From Botryosphaeria dothidea (taxonomy: Eukaryota; Ascomycota; Dothideomycetes; Botryosphaeriales; Botryosphaeriaceae): a stretch of 64,000 bases of DNA. Positions 52,046 through 63,688 of the stretch are shown here, one piece after another. The position numbers were made by a program, and so were the translations under genes. Positions within the stretch are counted from its first letter, which is position 1; every line of letters starts with the position of its first letter. The notes under the pieces are model-generated. The model did no database searches, was not told where the DNA came from, and saw nothing but the letters and a program-made list of their open reading frames with translations. The DNA is taken from positions 62,001-126,000 of the forward strand of contig WWBZ02000001.1 in the NCBI GenBank assembly GCA_011503125.2, in the 5' to 3' direction.

Positions 52046-52340
52046 CACAACAGCAGATTTTTCTGACCTTCCATTGGACTGTCGCATTTGGCACTGACCG
52101 TCTGCTGCAAGCCTCCTATGTACAGTCGATTGAAATTTCGCGGCTTTTTTTTTTTTTTTTTTTTGGAATGGAATCCAGACAAGCTGACATACAAAGTTTT
52201 ATACATGAGTCGGAAAGTATATACATAGAACATGCGAGCGTCAAAAGGCTGATCCCAAGACACGGCCCCCAACTTCATCAGAAGATCATACACACCCCAC
52301 CACGGCTTTTGACAATGCAACATCCACGGCACGCACTCAT

Positions 52341-53585
52341 TTACAAGTCATCCTCAAGCGGGCTCTTACCCTGCGCAGAGCCGATCTTGTCCTCGAAGAA
52401 GAACCTCAGCCTCTCGACGGCGGCGCGGTCGCTCATGAACTTGGCGAACTCGGTCGGGTTGGTGCCGGGCTGGTCGAGGGCGTCGGGGAAGCCCGCGGGG
52501 GCGGCGACGTCGTTGCGGACGCTCCAGCTGCCGGTGGCGTTCTGGTACTCCTCGCTCAGGAGGAACGAGTGCAGGAGCTTGGCGCTCTCCGGGTGGGGCG
52601 CGTCCTTGAGGATGGCGCCGGTCTGCGGCCAGGTGACGAAGCGGCCCTCGGAGGGGAAGGAGTTGTTGTAGGGGGCCGGTGCTTGCAGGCCGAGGGAGGT
52701 GGTGAAAGTGGCAACGTAGGTGCCGTTCGAAGCACCGATCAGAGTAGCTGGGGTGGCCGTGCCACGCACCCAGAGCGGGTTATTTTCGAGCAGCTTGTCG
52801 AACCATTCGGTGCCATATTGCTTGAGGACGAGGTCGAAGGCGTAGAGGACGGCATCCTGGTTGGTGTCAGTGTATGATCAATTATTTTCCGATTATCCGT
52901 GGAGTACGCACGTCATCGTTGGGGTAGGTCAGAACAAGCTTGTTCTTGAACTCGGGGCGGAGGAAGTCCTCGTACTCCTTGGGGCCGTCGGTGACGTATT
53001 TCGTGTTCCAGACGTTGGACCAGCCGAAGATGTACAGGCCGGTGAAGAAGCCGTCGTCGTCCTTGTAGTCGTCGTGGATTTTCTCCCAAGCCAAGGGCTT
53101 GTAGGGCAGCAGAGCACCCTGGGACTTCCAGCGAGGGTAGTCGTGCAGGGTCTGCAGGATGATGCTGTCGACGTAGACGTTGTCGGTGGCAAGTTGACGG
53201 TCGAGCTGCAGACGGGTGAGTTGGAGTTTAATTCGAGACAACGGGAATACATACGTTGACATCGTGGTACTTGGAAAGGTCCACGGTGATGTTCAGCGTG
53301 AGGCCGGGAAACTTGGCCTCGAAGGCCTCCTTGAGGGAGTCTTGCTGGTTCTTCTCATCACTGTTCCGGGGTCAGCCGACTGAGATCCGAGAAGAGCTGA
53401 TTTCTTTGAACTCACCCGCCGTGCCACACAGTGAGAGTGCCACCCTCCTTCAAAGCGGCCTGGTAAATCTCATCCAGGGTGCGGTTCTCGACCTCGACGT
53501 GGTTGTTGAAGCCCAGCTGGGGGTCGAAAGCGGAAGACACGGCAGCGCCGGCCAACAGGCAGGAGATCAAGGTTGCGGAAACCAT
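52341..53585 (-). CDS. Secreted periplasmic-binding-protein-like (PBP2-type) protein
   Basis: A protein of about 355 residues resembling the solute-binding subunits of bacterial ABC importers (iron/thiamine/polyamine class). Start at 53585, signal peptide MVSATLISCLLAGAAVSSAF. Three GT-AG introns (near 53415, 53250 and 52910) split it. Stretches include ALKEGGTLTVWHGG, ATDNVYVDSIILQTL, WKSQGALLPYKP, YKDDDGFFTGLYIFGW, YEDFLRPEFKNKLVLTYPNDD and HSFLLSEEYQNATGSWSVRNDVAAP, which are the usual lobe-closing and substrate-pocket regions. Fungi lack the partner ABC importer of bacteria, so the role is open: perhaps metal or thiamine-precursor scavenging. Intact in all exons. Confidence 0.82.
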
Positions 53586-55469
53586 ATTGGCGATAAAGTT
53601 TAAGGTTGATGCACGATCTTGGGCCGCGTTAAGCTCAGGGGACTTGAGGCTCGATATATACTTCCTGGCAGCTCTGCATGATGGCAAAGCACCTGAGATT
53701 TCTAAGCTCCGAGTTGGCCGATGATTTTGGGCAGGAGGTGGTCTTAGTGCCCTGATGATGGCCGCGGAAGCTGGCCGCAGGAAACATGTTTGGAATAGGT
53801 TGAGGCTTGGAGATGAGAATACATGGAAGAATACGAGCTCGGAGCACGCAAGCGGGCCTGGTGTCCGGTATGGCAGGCCATCCGGAAGCTCAGGAGACGG
53901 CCCGACCAGGATAGATGCAGCTAGTGTGCCCGGGGCGCAGTCAGTAAACACTCGCCGGCCTCGGCACCAGCACGCGCGATCAGGCAAGGCTTTTCCTGGC
54001 AGGCGTTCGATGGAGGGACAGTTACAGCGTGTCGGCCGGCCCTACAAGCTTCCCTTTCGTCTCATCTTGCAGTCCCCGCCGTAGGACAATTAGTTGCGGT
54101 CCGCAGGAAACATCCGCAACTGCTTCGAAACATGTCACCGCCTGGGGCCGGTGTGCCGGGCACGGTAAAAATCCCTGATGATGAAAGGACGCCAGTGAGG
54201 CTCGTGCTGGGAGAGGCAAGTTCCGTATAGCCGTAGGCTAGGCTCGCAGAGGTGTTTTTGAGCTCATAGACGATCATGTAATTCGGGCTGACGAGTCGCG
54301 TTGGCGGCCGAATTGGTCATCCTGCTGAGCGGAATTTCGCCGCATCCGCCTATAAGTGAGAAGTGGACCAATCACAACGCACACAACCATTTGATGTCAT
54401 TCGCTGCCTGACTCGTGCGCCCCAGGAACAAGAAGGTCGAGTGATAGCGGCACAGCCTTGGAGACGTGAAGAGGCCAAAGCGCGTGGGGGATAAGGAGCG
54501 AATACGGAGGAGAGTGGCCAAAGGCGAGCTGCACCCGACTGTCAGTCGCGTCATATTCCGCCCGCAAGCAAGGCGAAGCTGCTGTGGATGGACGAGCTGT
54601 GGCGTGCCATAGCTGTTTCGAAGGTGTTGCACGAAGATCGTGTTCGAAATTACAACATGCGATAGGCGCCCGATCAGTCCGATTCGACAGTTTGCACCAT
54701 CATGTCATTTATCATGTGGAGCCGGCCCTGTCAAACAGAGAAACACGACCATCCGCCGGGGGGCGGGGGGACGGAGGCTCTACGTTCCACAATCTCAGCC
54801 TGTCTTCTCTGCTCTTGGACCGCCAAGTGGTCTCTCCGTCGCCGCTGTTTGAAACGAAAATTCCCCGCGGGCAACCTCCGCACTCCAGAAACTCCGTAAT
54901 GCGCGCCCTCGTCACTTCTGGACAATGTCCACGCCGTCCGGGTTGAGCATAAATATGGCTTAAAAAATCTCGGCCGAGAGAACGGTGACGCCACGTCTCA
55001 AGGTTTCAACGACCATGACGAAGATATCGGTATTCTAGAATTGACTGGTTTGAGGCGGTGTAGGGCAGGGAGTGAAAGGCCCGTCACGGTTCCAATTTTT
55101 ACCAATATTGACCTCCAGTCATGCAGTGGGTCCTCGACCGCACCCTGGATCCAACGGGTAGATCAGAAGGTTCCGCTTTTACCGAAAGCCAAGAGCAGAT
55201 AAGCCTCTTTCCACCGTTTTCTGGCAATCTTCGGCGCATCCTCTCGCCAGCCGGACAATCCCAAAAGCTTGCACTGCCACGGACTCCCAGCTCCAGCAGG
55301 CTCATGAAGCTTTCGCTCAGCCTCTGCACAGTTGGTCAGCAACGGAACCCAACGGAAGCATTGATGGAACGGCATTACGAACCTTCTACAAGAACGTACA
55401 GCGCATGGCAAGCAGAGGCTCACTACTGCCTTCATATCTTTTCAACAACATATTTGCTGCTCCAAAGCA

Positions 55470-55513
<44 letters not shown>

Positions 55514-55650
55514 CATCTCTGCCGGCAGAGTAGCATCTTGGCAGGAATAGTGGCCGCAAGGAATCGGAACGTCGGCATCTCTTGTCCTCCGCTTAATTGG
55601 CCGTGGGGAGTCGAAAGGTCCATCCGGATAGCTTTGTTCCCAGAAAAATG
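53586..55650. other. Intergenic region, no gene supported
   Basis: Promoter of the binding-protein gene and about 2 kb of sequence with no recognised coding domain. Confidence 0.4.
55473..55511. repeat. (CT)n microsatellite
   Basis: About 19 CT units with one break. Confidence 0.95.
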
Positions 55651-55685
55651 CAACACTTGCGTCAGGACGAATGCTTCAACTCTCC
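55651..55685 (+). repeat. Single copy of the motif found in the 52-kb inverted repeat
   Basis: Differs from 52013-52046 at only a few positions over about 33 bp (ACACTTGCGTC, then GACGAATGCTTC, then ACTC). Confidence 0.7.
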
Positions 55686-55751
55686 ATGGCAATCCTGATC
55701 CTCTTCCGGGCCAGGTCTCCCCGCAAGTTCTCCAGGACACGGACTGCTGCT

Positions 55752-57521
55752 TCAAGCCAGCAGCAAATCCATGCCCATGCTCTCCATGACCTTCTGCCTC
55801 TCCCTCGTGTCATAGTTTCCAGTGCGATCTCTCTGCTCCCACAGCCTCTTGACCACCGGCGCCGCTTTCTTGATGCTGCCGATCCCCAACTCCCAGCCCT
55901 TGTCGAACAGCGTGAAGATGCGCGCGCGCAGCGCATCGCCCTCGGCCTCGCACGCCGTCACGAACAGCGGCCAGCTGATGCCGCACACACGGACCGCCTG
56001 CTCGATGCTGTAGGTGAGCTCCAGGTGCTGCAGGCACTCCTCGACGAGGTGCTGGACGTCGGCGGGCGGCACTTTGCGGAACTCGCGGGCCAGGTTGATG
56101 CGGCAGGCGTAGTAGAAGACCATGTAGTGATGGACGAGCAGGCGCTCGCTGATGCCGTCGGACGGGCGCAGGCGCGACACCATGCCCCTGACGTCCTCGA
56201 CGCCGCTCTCGACGACGTCGATCTCGTCGGGGGACGGGGGGAAGGGGCGGCGGCGGAAGGCCTGCATGCTCTGGAGGGCGATGAAGATGGGCTTGGGCAG
56301 GCCGAAGTAGCGGTCCAGGCAGTAGAAGTCGGAGGCCGTGTATGCGGAGTCGTCGTCGGGCATCTCGGTGACGACGCTCGGCTGGGCGGACGGGTCGCAG
56401 TCGAGGAGGCGGACGTCGTTGTGCCAGAGGCCGATGACCTCGAGGCAGCGGAAGAGCTGGTACAGGATGGGGGCGAAGTGGCCTTTGCGGAGAGACGCCA
56501 CTTGGGATTTGAGCCAGTCGCGGCCCCCTTGGACGTGGATGCGCCAGTTGGAGGAGCTTCCGACGACCAGGTAGATGCTTACCATCAGGATGATGGTGGC
56601 GAAGACGGATTCGGGCTGCTCGCCCGTCTCGGCAACGCACTGGCGCAGGTAGGCCAGGCTGGTCTTGTAGTGCTTGATGCCGATGAGAGAGTGGTCCTTC
56701 CTGGCCTCGTCCGTCTCGGCGATGTGGAAGGCGGCGATGGCATAGATACCGTGCAGAAGCGCAGCATGGCCGGGATGCGCCACGGTGACATCACCGGAGC
56801 CCAGTGCAAGCGGGATGAAGACGCTGCGGAAGGGGTTGTCCGGGCGTGGTGTTGGCAGGAAGATCCCGCTCAGCGTTGACGACCAGTGGTCGAACAGGCG
56901 GCGTTCCTCGTGAGAGGCGGAAACAAGAAACGGCTGGAGCGGCGGCGACAGTCTCATACCCAGAGACTGTGGAGGGAAGGCGAAGGGCGAGGGGATATCC
57001 ACCGGAGAAGTGCCGCGCGAGTAGAGCACAATGCTGCTATCATGGCTGTTGAAGCTGGAGAGGGATGCAGCGGGCGAGCCAATGTCGGTATAGGCATCGT
57101 CACTGGAGACTGGTGAATGCTGGCGGTCCCGGGAAGGAAACACACCAAAGGGGTCGACGTGCAGCTCGCAGGGGCCGTCGAGTGCATCTAAGCTTGCGAG
57201 GGTGCTGTCAAGAAAGGCCTCCGAGTAGACAGGGTTCCGGCGGGAAGCATCGTCGAACATGCGCCTCATCTGCATGCCCTGCGGCGGGCCCGAGTCGTCA
57301 GGATCGACCCAGTACAAGCGGATGCCATAGCCTTCGCACTGGCGCTTGGAGCGGCTACAGCGATCGCAGTGGGGCTTTGCGCCATCGCACTTGAGGCCTC
57401 GCGCGCGGCAGGTCCAGCAGCCGGTGAAGGTCTTTGTGCGTTTCTTGGGGGTGCGGGTGGGCTTAGGGGACGGCATCCGCCTTCTGGGTAGTGCTGGCGG
57501 GGCACTGACACGGACCCCCAA
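55752..57521 (-). CDS. Zn2Cys6 transcription factor (ArgR2/Uga3-type finger)
   Basis: An intact single exon of 589 residues. The finger at about residues 32-60 reads KTFTGCWTCRARGLKCD, then PHCDRCSRSKRQCEGYG, followed by IRLYWVDPDD, nearly the same pattern as the regulator at 8.8 kb. A likely alternative start is residue 16 (MPSPKPTRTPKKR). A Ser/Pro-rich linker leads to the fungal regulator domain (RRLFDHWSSTLSG, HAALLHGIYAIAAFHIAE, then SIYLVVGSSSNWRIHVQGGRDWLKS split here by description). No breaks. It is the first gene of a block that leads to the polyketide synthase and may belong to that cluster or be a neighbour. Confidence 0.92.
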   Translation of the reverse strand: MGVRVSAPPALPRRRMPSPKPTRTPKKRTKTFTGCWTCRARGLKCDGAKPHCDRCSRSKRQCEGYGIRLYWVDPDDSGPPQGMQMRRMFDDASRRNPVYSEAFLDSTLASLDALDGPCELHVDPFGVFPSRDRQHSPVSSDDAYTDIGSPAASLSSFNSHDSSIVLYSRGTSPVDIPSPFAFPPQSLGMRLSPPLQPFLVSASHEERRLFDHWSSTLSGIFLPTPRPDNPFRSVFIPLALGSGDVTVAHPGHAALLHGIYAIAAFHIAETDEARKDHSLIGIKHYKTSLAYLRQCVAETGEQPESVFATIILMVSIYLVVGSSSNWRIHVQGGRDWLKSQVASLRKGHFAPILYQLFRCLEVIGLWHNDVRLLDCDPSAQPSVVTEMPDDDSAYTASDFYCLDRYFGLPKPIFIALQSMQAFRRRPFPPSPDEIDVVESGVEDVRGMVSRLRPSDGISERLLVHHYMVFYYACRINLAREFRKVPPADVQHLVEECLQHLELTYSIEQAVRVCGISWPLFVTACEAEGDALRARIFTLFDKGWELGIGSIKKAAPVVKRLWEQRDRTGNYDTRERQKVMESMGMDLLLA

Positions 57522-57823
57522 TCAGAGCGTTTCCCAGGTCGTACGGATGACCCGACACGGCGGTGCAGCGAGCAAGAAGGGGAGGAAGTGCGGAATGATG
57601 GTGGAGGGAGAGGAACAGACCGCGGCGCGAGAGCTGACGACGGGCGAGTCCTCCGGCCCGACACGAAACAGCCGGGGAAAGTCACAGCGAGCCCCTGACG
57701 TAATCCTGGCAACACATTCCGGCCGTCATTTATAAAGCTACTTTGCTTCCTACTCGCTGCGCAGCGCGGCTTAAACTTTGCCCTCCGATCTTCACGACCG
57801 ACTTCCCTGGATCATTGGAGAAT

Positions 57824-58881
57824 TCACGCAGCCTTGACGACGTACCCGTTCCGTGGAAAGTGCAGCCTGATGCCATTCTCCAGCTCAAGCACCGTCTCGT
57901 CGCGCCCAGCGCCAACCAATTTCCCATGCTGGGGATGCGAGCCCGGCGTCGAATCTGTACTCTCGATCGAGACCCTCGTTCCCGCCGAAATGCCCAGCAC
58001 GTCGTTTGGAGAAACATGCTCTGTCTCCTCCAAGTACTTCGATCCGAGGATGCGCTCTGCCGCCTGCGGCCCCGAGATCTCGTCAGGCTGAACGGTCGGC
58101 AAACTTGCTATCCTGCCATACGATTTAGCAAAACTCCGTCGCGCTTTCCACGTCGTTGTCTTACCATGCATGCACCCGAGGGAACTCCTCTTGCCCGAAC
58201 CCAACTTCCTCGCCAATGCCCAAGGTCCAAAGCGCCCATCGCGCAATAGGTGCAACATGCACGTCCGCCAGAGTAGGCTGGTCTCCGCCGAGATATTTTC
58301 CTCCGTGTCCGAGAAATTCGTTCTCGATGGTGGCAAGGACGGACTGGAGTCCGGCGAGGGAGCTTGGCCGGAGGCTCTCGAAGTCGGGTCGGCACAGGAC
58401 GGCTGCATTGTATCGTCATCAGCAAGATGTCTTCGAAGGCCTCGGATCCACTAACGGAAGATGGTTTCTCTGTCCTTCTTGAAAGCATCGTTGAGGAGGT
58501 TGACTGGCACCACGCGTAAGACGCTATCAAAGAGCTGTGCGCTGAAGGCTTCAAACGCCTTGTCCGCAGGCCCTGATGGAACCGGTTCCAGATTTTGCTG
58601 CACCATGTTCACTATTGCTGCAGTGTCGCAGTAGATGTCTTTTCCGACTGCGAGCAACGGCATGCGCCGATACGTGATCCCAAGTGCCTGCAGATCAGGT
58701 CGAGGAAGGACGGCCGGCTGGTCCACCCTTTGAAATGGAATCCCGGCAAGATTCAGGAGGTACCGTATCTTTTGGCCATACGGCGAGAAGTCTGTCACCT
58801 CCGATCAGCTACCTATCCCGACACCCTTTCGTCGACAGTGTTTCTCTCACCGTAGTCGTAGGCAATTACCTGGAGATCCAT
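57824..58881 (-). CDS. Glutathione S-transferase-like protein with C-terminal extension
   Basis: A cytosolic GST-fold protein of about 315 residues. Start at 58881 (MDLQVIAYDY), intron, then DFSPYGQKIRYLLNLAGIPF of the thioredoxin-like domain with SPYG in the catalytic position. A second intron (GTTAGT...GCAG, about 58464-58411) leads to the all-helical domain: GLQSVLATIENEFLGHGG, then PTLADVHVAPIARWALWTLG. A third intron joins PRVHAW to IASLPTVQPDEISG. The last 80 or so residues are a beta-rich extension (GTRVSIES, GKLVGAGRDETVLELENG, FPRNGYVVKAA) not found in standard GSTs. All exons are open. GSTs in such clusters add glutathione to reactive intermediates or protect the producer. Confidence 0.8.
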
Positions 58882-59504
58882 GGTCGTGTTTCACTGATTA
58901 TCTTCGTATCCCGAGAATGGGTTAGAGTGAGGGGTGTGAGTACTTCAATCCACCAACGCCCTTGAGCACCTCATGATCTTATACCATCACGCACGAGCGG
59001 AAGATCTAGTTTGGGTGGTCAGGAGCTGCCGCCGTGATTCTGCAATGTCCGAAATGTACCATTTGTCAGATTGACGCGAGATCTCCTGGGCTAGCACGTT
59101 CTGGAAGTAGGCGAGAGATAGTCAGCCCCCTTAGCGCGAATCACGTTTCCCTTCACGTCGTGCCCACTCGACCCCGCGCAGGTCCGGCTCAGATGCGTCA
59201 TCGACGGCAATTATACTTCGTCTACCGGCGTGCCAGAGCACCTTCCGCATCTGTCCAAGTTCAAACAGCGCTATCGCCCCTTAAAGCATCCTCTTGAAAG
59301 AATAAGCTGCACTGGATTATCAAGTTTCATCCGCGGGCCCATTTTCTATTCACAGTTGAAATTCTGTCACATCAACAGCCAGTTAAGCATCGGAAACCTC
59401 CCATTCAGCGTTCAGACCCGACCCTATCTCATCCCAGGAAAAGGACCAATCTACAACCCAAAGATAAATCCACAACACAAAAACGCAGCCCATGACCACT
59501 CCAC
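58882..59504. other. Intergenic, GST promoter region
   Basis: No gene seen. It lies between the GST start and the 3' end of the SDR gene. Confidence 0.5.
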
Positions 59505-60522
59505 CTACGCATCCGGCTTCACCTTCAACACAATCTTGCCCAGATCCGCATCCCTCTCAAACGCCCCCTTCAACGCCACCAGCTCATCCACATCCCAGTT
59601 GCTCAGAACGAACCTCCCGCTCAGAAACGCCGCCGCCGGACTCGCCAGCCACACCGCCAGCCCCGCCGGCAGACTGACGTCGTCCCACGGATACGCTAGC
59701 TCGCCGTACCCGGCCCTCCGCACCGCGTCCGTCATGACGCCGCCCGGGTGGAACGAGTGCACGCGCACGCCGCTGCCGGCGTACTCGGCCGCCACGTGGC
59801 GCATGTACTGCGTGAAGGCGGCCTTGCTGGCGCTGTAGAGCGCCTGGGTGGGGTAGCGCTCGTAGACGGAGTGGGTCGAGACGTCGAGGACGACCTTGGC
59901 GGTGGAGTTGGAGGCGGCGGCGTCGACGGGGGCGAGGAAGGCGCGCACGACGTTGAGGTTGCCGAAGACGTTGGTCGAGAAGGCGGCGTGGAGCTGGGCG
60001 GGGATGTAGGAGAGCGCGGGGGTGCCCGAGTCGATGGCCGCGGCGCTGAGGACCTGGAGGGGGTTAGCTTCTTTTTTGTTGATTATGGGTGGGAGGCTGG
60101 ACTGACGAGGATGTCGATGTCCTTGTCGGCGGGGAGGCGGTTCTGGCGGAGGTCGTGGAAGACGTCTTTGACGGCGCTTTCGTTGGTGATGTCGAGCGGG
60201 TAGGTGAGGATGTTGGTGGAGGGCACCTCGGCGGAGAGCTCTGCTGCCTTTTCCTTGAGCGTTTCGGGACGGCGGGCGACGATGATGACGGTCGACGCGC
60301 CGGCGAGTGCGAAGGCGCGAGCGGTGGCGTATCCGATGCCAGTGGCGCCGCCGGTGACGAAGACTGTCTTGCCCTTTGCGGAGTTGGCTGGGTTTGTGGG
60401 AGAGATGCTGGGATACTTGGAACTGGTAAGCACCGAATGCCCCGCGAGAGTAGCAATGGATGATATACCTCTTCCTTGTGCGTAGTCTTAACAAGATGCT
60501 TGAGCTCCGGGAGTCCTGCCAT
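59505..60522 (-). CDS. Short-chain dehydrogenase/reductase
   Basis: An NAD(P)-dependent oxidoreductase of about 290 residues. Start at 60522 (MAGLPELKHLVKTTHKE). Introns lie near 60473-60425 and 60107-60055. The Rossmann motif TGGATGIG follows GKTVFV, then PLDITNESAVKDVF; the catalytic Tyr-Lys is in YSASKAAFTQY with the Ser upstream in VSTHSV. The NAG-type position after DILV is Ser-Ala-Ala-Ala, across the second intron. The C-terminal substrate loop (HPGGVMTDAVR) resembles classical SDRs. It sits next to the GST and the regulator of the polyketide block, so a tailoring role is plausible. Confidence 0.85.
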
Positions 60523-60816
60523 TTTTGCTGCACGTTTTACTTTTCACACTTATACTTCTTGGATTGGTCAGTTGTAGCTGAGAAAATTGAATTATGTGGA
60601 TGTTGTTACACAGAGATGCTGCTTTTATACTTCTTTGCCTCACTGTGGTGATGGTGGAGCTACGACAGAAAGGCGGTTGCGTTTCCTCTTTCGGAGGGAA
60701 TTTCTCAGCAAGCACCATACTGCCGAGTTTCTTCGTCCGCGAACAGGGCCCCCTCCTAGTCATGGTGGTACACCCACACAGATAGAAGACGCTAATATAT
60801 GGACTTTCTGGCGTCC

Positions 60817-63369
60817 TTAGGCATCCCGCTGCCCTGAAACAGGGTCGAAACCCCACATCCAGTCTTCGTTCAAAAGGCTCATGTCGGCCATCGCGGAGTC
60901 ATTCGCACTAAGGCAGTCGATTGCTGATATCATCGTATCCGGATGTATGGCGCCAACTTCACCGTCGTCATTAGCAATCCAAGACCAGATTCCATCTGCA
61001 GCGGACTGGACACTGCTCCGAGGGGTCGTGTTGTATTGGTAAGCCGTGATTTCATCATGGTCATGGGGTTGAGCTAGGCTGTCACAGGCAGCGGCATGCA
61101 TGCTCCGCATCTTTTCATGAAGTTGCAGTAATTCGGTGAGGTCGGCCTTGAACGACTTTGCCGGTGCGATGCCTCTTGAGATAAACTCATCTAGTAGTTG
61201 CAGAACTTGGGGCAGATCCCAAAGAAGCTCCCTTGCTGGTTTGAGAATATCTATGATCACCAGTGCAAAGGCCGCGGAGAAAAGAGCGTCCACATCGTAG
61301 GGCAGGAAAAGGTCTACTTCAAATCAGCCGAATTGCTGCATGTCCGGAGCATCACACATACCGCATTGGGTCTGGAGTTTCGGAGCAAACAAAATCTTGA
61401 GAGTGCTGATGGATGACTCGACGCAGACCCTCAAAAGCCCATCCACCGAGCCGGACAAGCGTTCCGGAGTTGAAGAGCTCAGGCGTACTTTGAGAAGCGA
61501 ATGCAAGACGGGACGGACAGCCAATATGACGCACTGCAACATGTCAGCCTTACGAGAACCGGCAATCGTTTCGATGAAATACTTGATGAAGCAACAAATG
61601 CAGAGTCGCTGCCTTCCTTGACATTATGTCTATCGGCCGCTGCAGCTCTAGCTTGAGATGCTGACTAAGGATATTGGACGTATCTGCGAGGTTTGAGAGG
61701 ATGGATTGAACTTCGTTGACGAAATGACTCCGCCATTGCCCACGGATCCCGCACAACACTGCATTCGTGTTATTCAAGGCTATTACGTGACGAGTTTTGC
61801 TGTGCTCACCGTCCAGAATTTTCCCAAGTTGGGAAGATAATGAGACATGAATTGCGAACTCGGCGGAGATGGACGGGGTGTTCGGTCCTAGCGTTGGCAA
61901 CGGTAGTGAAATGTCCTCGTCTCGCATGACGGATGGCGTACCCAGTAACGCAGCGCTTTTTCGGTCGATGCAGTAAACCGTCCACCACAGTAGTGTTCGA
62001 TGCTCATAATCAGAAGGGCGCAGGTTCTCATCTTGAATAACTCTGTTGAGCCTCAGAAGGACCGCTATGCGCAGGGCCTGACCTATCTGCTTGGCCGTTA
62101 GCGGTGGGTTTACTTACATACAGCAGGATACATCACATATATGTAGGCCTCTTGCAGCATGTCTGCAGCGTGCATAAAGAGAGTGATGAGGCAGAGGATC
62201 TCAACAGAGAGAACGGGACAGTCATGCAGACAGCGGATATCAGGCAGTGCATCCATGGCCCGGGTAAAAATAAGACGATCCGGACGGGCCAGACTCAAAA
62301 TGCTCCCTCGCGAGAATGGACTTGCCCAAGGCGAAGACGAGCAGCATTTGGACATGCCAAAGCCCTGGCTTTTCGTGATTTCCAGTGCGTCGAGCGTCGT
62401 AGAGTGTCTGAAGGCGCTGCAGGAAAGCCTTCTTGTCAAACAGCCTGTAGAGCGGCTCGGCGTAAAAGCAAACAGTTGTAGCCAGATACTCAGCAAAATC
62501 AGGCGAGGGTAAGTCAATATTACCGAGATCCAAGTCGATTGTTGGACACGAAGATTGGTATGATGAGTCTTCGCGTTCATTTGTGGCACTCGCTGGGCTT
62601 GCGACTGCCGTTGAGGTGTGCAGCAAATTGCGGACGTTCTGGCTGAAACACAGGGTGGAGCTATGCCCCAGGTATCCTGTCCACGGTGAGGCAAGGTATC
62701 AGTCAGGGATCTGGAGGGAGTCTCACGCTGCTTTCCATTTCTTTTGCTCCAGATTTGAGGCTCCGAAGCAACAAGGGTATTGGTCAGCCGTTCATTATCT
62801 CGCGACTGCTGGACCCAATCAGCATCCTGGAAAGACTCATATCTCGATAGGCTCACACTGGTCGCAACCCCAGAAGTCTGCATCATTTGACAAGCCAGCG
62901 GGGTCTGAACATGGGGTGGGCTATTTTCTAAGGACGCGATTGGGCGTGATTCCACGGCAGGCGATTGATGTGCTCTCAAGCCCGACGAAGGCTGCAGCGG
63001 CTGTCCATCCTGAGACGTTGCTTGAGCAGCTTGCGTCTCGAGGATTTGTAGCCGATTCTGCAGCTCATCGAGATATCTTTAATGGTAGCATCAGAATTAG
63101 CACGCACAAACGGAAGCGTGCATCGGGCTGTACTCCTGTGAGACGAGGACACGCGCCTCTCTCTCCTCAAAGACAGACTGCTCTCTCCGTTCGCATGGCC
63201 GGTGTCCCGAACAGCGGCTTTTTCGATTGCGGCAGCGGATGCATCTTCGATGAGCCTGTCAGTCGATCGACTCAGGTGGCAGGCGGGTTGTGGGTCTTCA
63301 CGCATTGAGCGTCTTCTTCCTCTGTCGCGATACGCGGTTAGACTGATGCGGCGCAAGGTCAGCCTCCAT
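60817..63369 (-). CDS. Fungal transcription factor with reduced zinc cluster, one frameshift
   Basis: A regulator of about 700 residues. Start at 63369 (MEADLAPHQSNRVSRQRKKT). A phase-2 intron joins LNA to CIRCRNRKSRCSGHRPCER, giving Cys1-Cys4 of a Zn2Cys6 finger, but the expected Cys5 and Cys6 are not at their usual places (REQSVFEE follows). A helix YLDELQNRLQILETQ may be the dimer coil. Further exons carry RLTNTLVASEPQIW, LGHSSTLCFSQNVRNLLH, LYRLFDKKAFLQRLQTLYDAR, ALRIAVLLRLNRV and LLWWTVYCIDRKSAALLG, the fungal regulator core. At about 62270 a run of five T needs four to keep frame. It is the nearest regulator to the polyketide synthase and a likely cluster regulator. Confidence 0.8.
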
Positions 63370-63688
63370 GGTATTGCTGCCGAGCACGGGCGTGGCCGGC
63401 AGAGATGGGACATTTGGATGGCGAGGAGATGGCACGCCCTGCCATTGCACACAGTACACGCACTATTCCTCGATTGGTTAGGGGCTTTTCATCATCACTG
63501 ATAAGCCCCGCTTGAACCGTGCAGTAACTCCCGACACTGCCCGCCATCTGCCTTGGTGAGTGGAATGTATTCTCTATTAACTATTACCGCAGTCTGCCAG
63601 TAAAGAGATCTAGGTTATTGCATAGGTCGTTGTCTACCGTCCTCTTGCCTCTAAGAATCCTTGCGCACACTGAAACCCAGCCACAAAC
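63370..63688. other. Intergenic between regulator and polyketide synthase
   Basis: No gene seen; regulator promoter and synthase 3' end. Confidence 0.5.

Noticed and set aside
55671..56879. Long plus-strand open frame (402 codons) opposite the regulator
   Set aside because: It is a GC-rich shadow of the intact Zn2Cys6 gene on the other strand and has a low-complexity, Val/Asp/Glu-rich composition with no domain.
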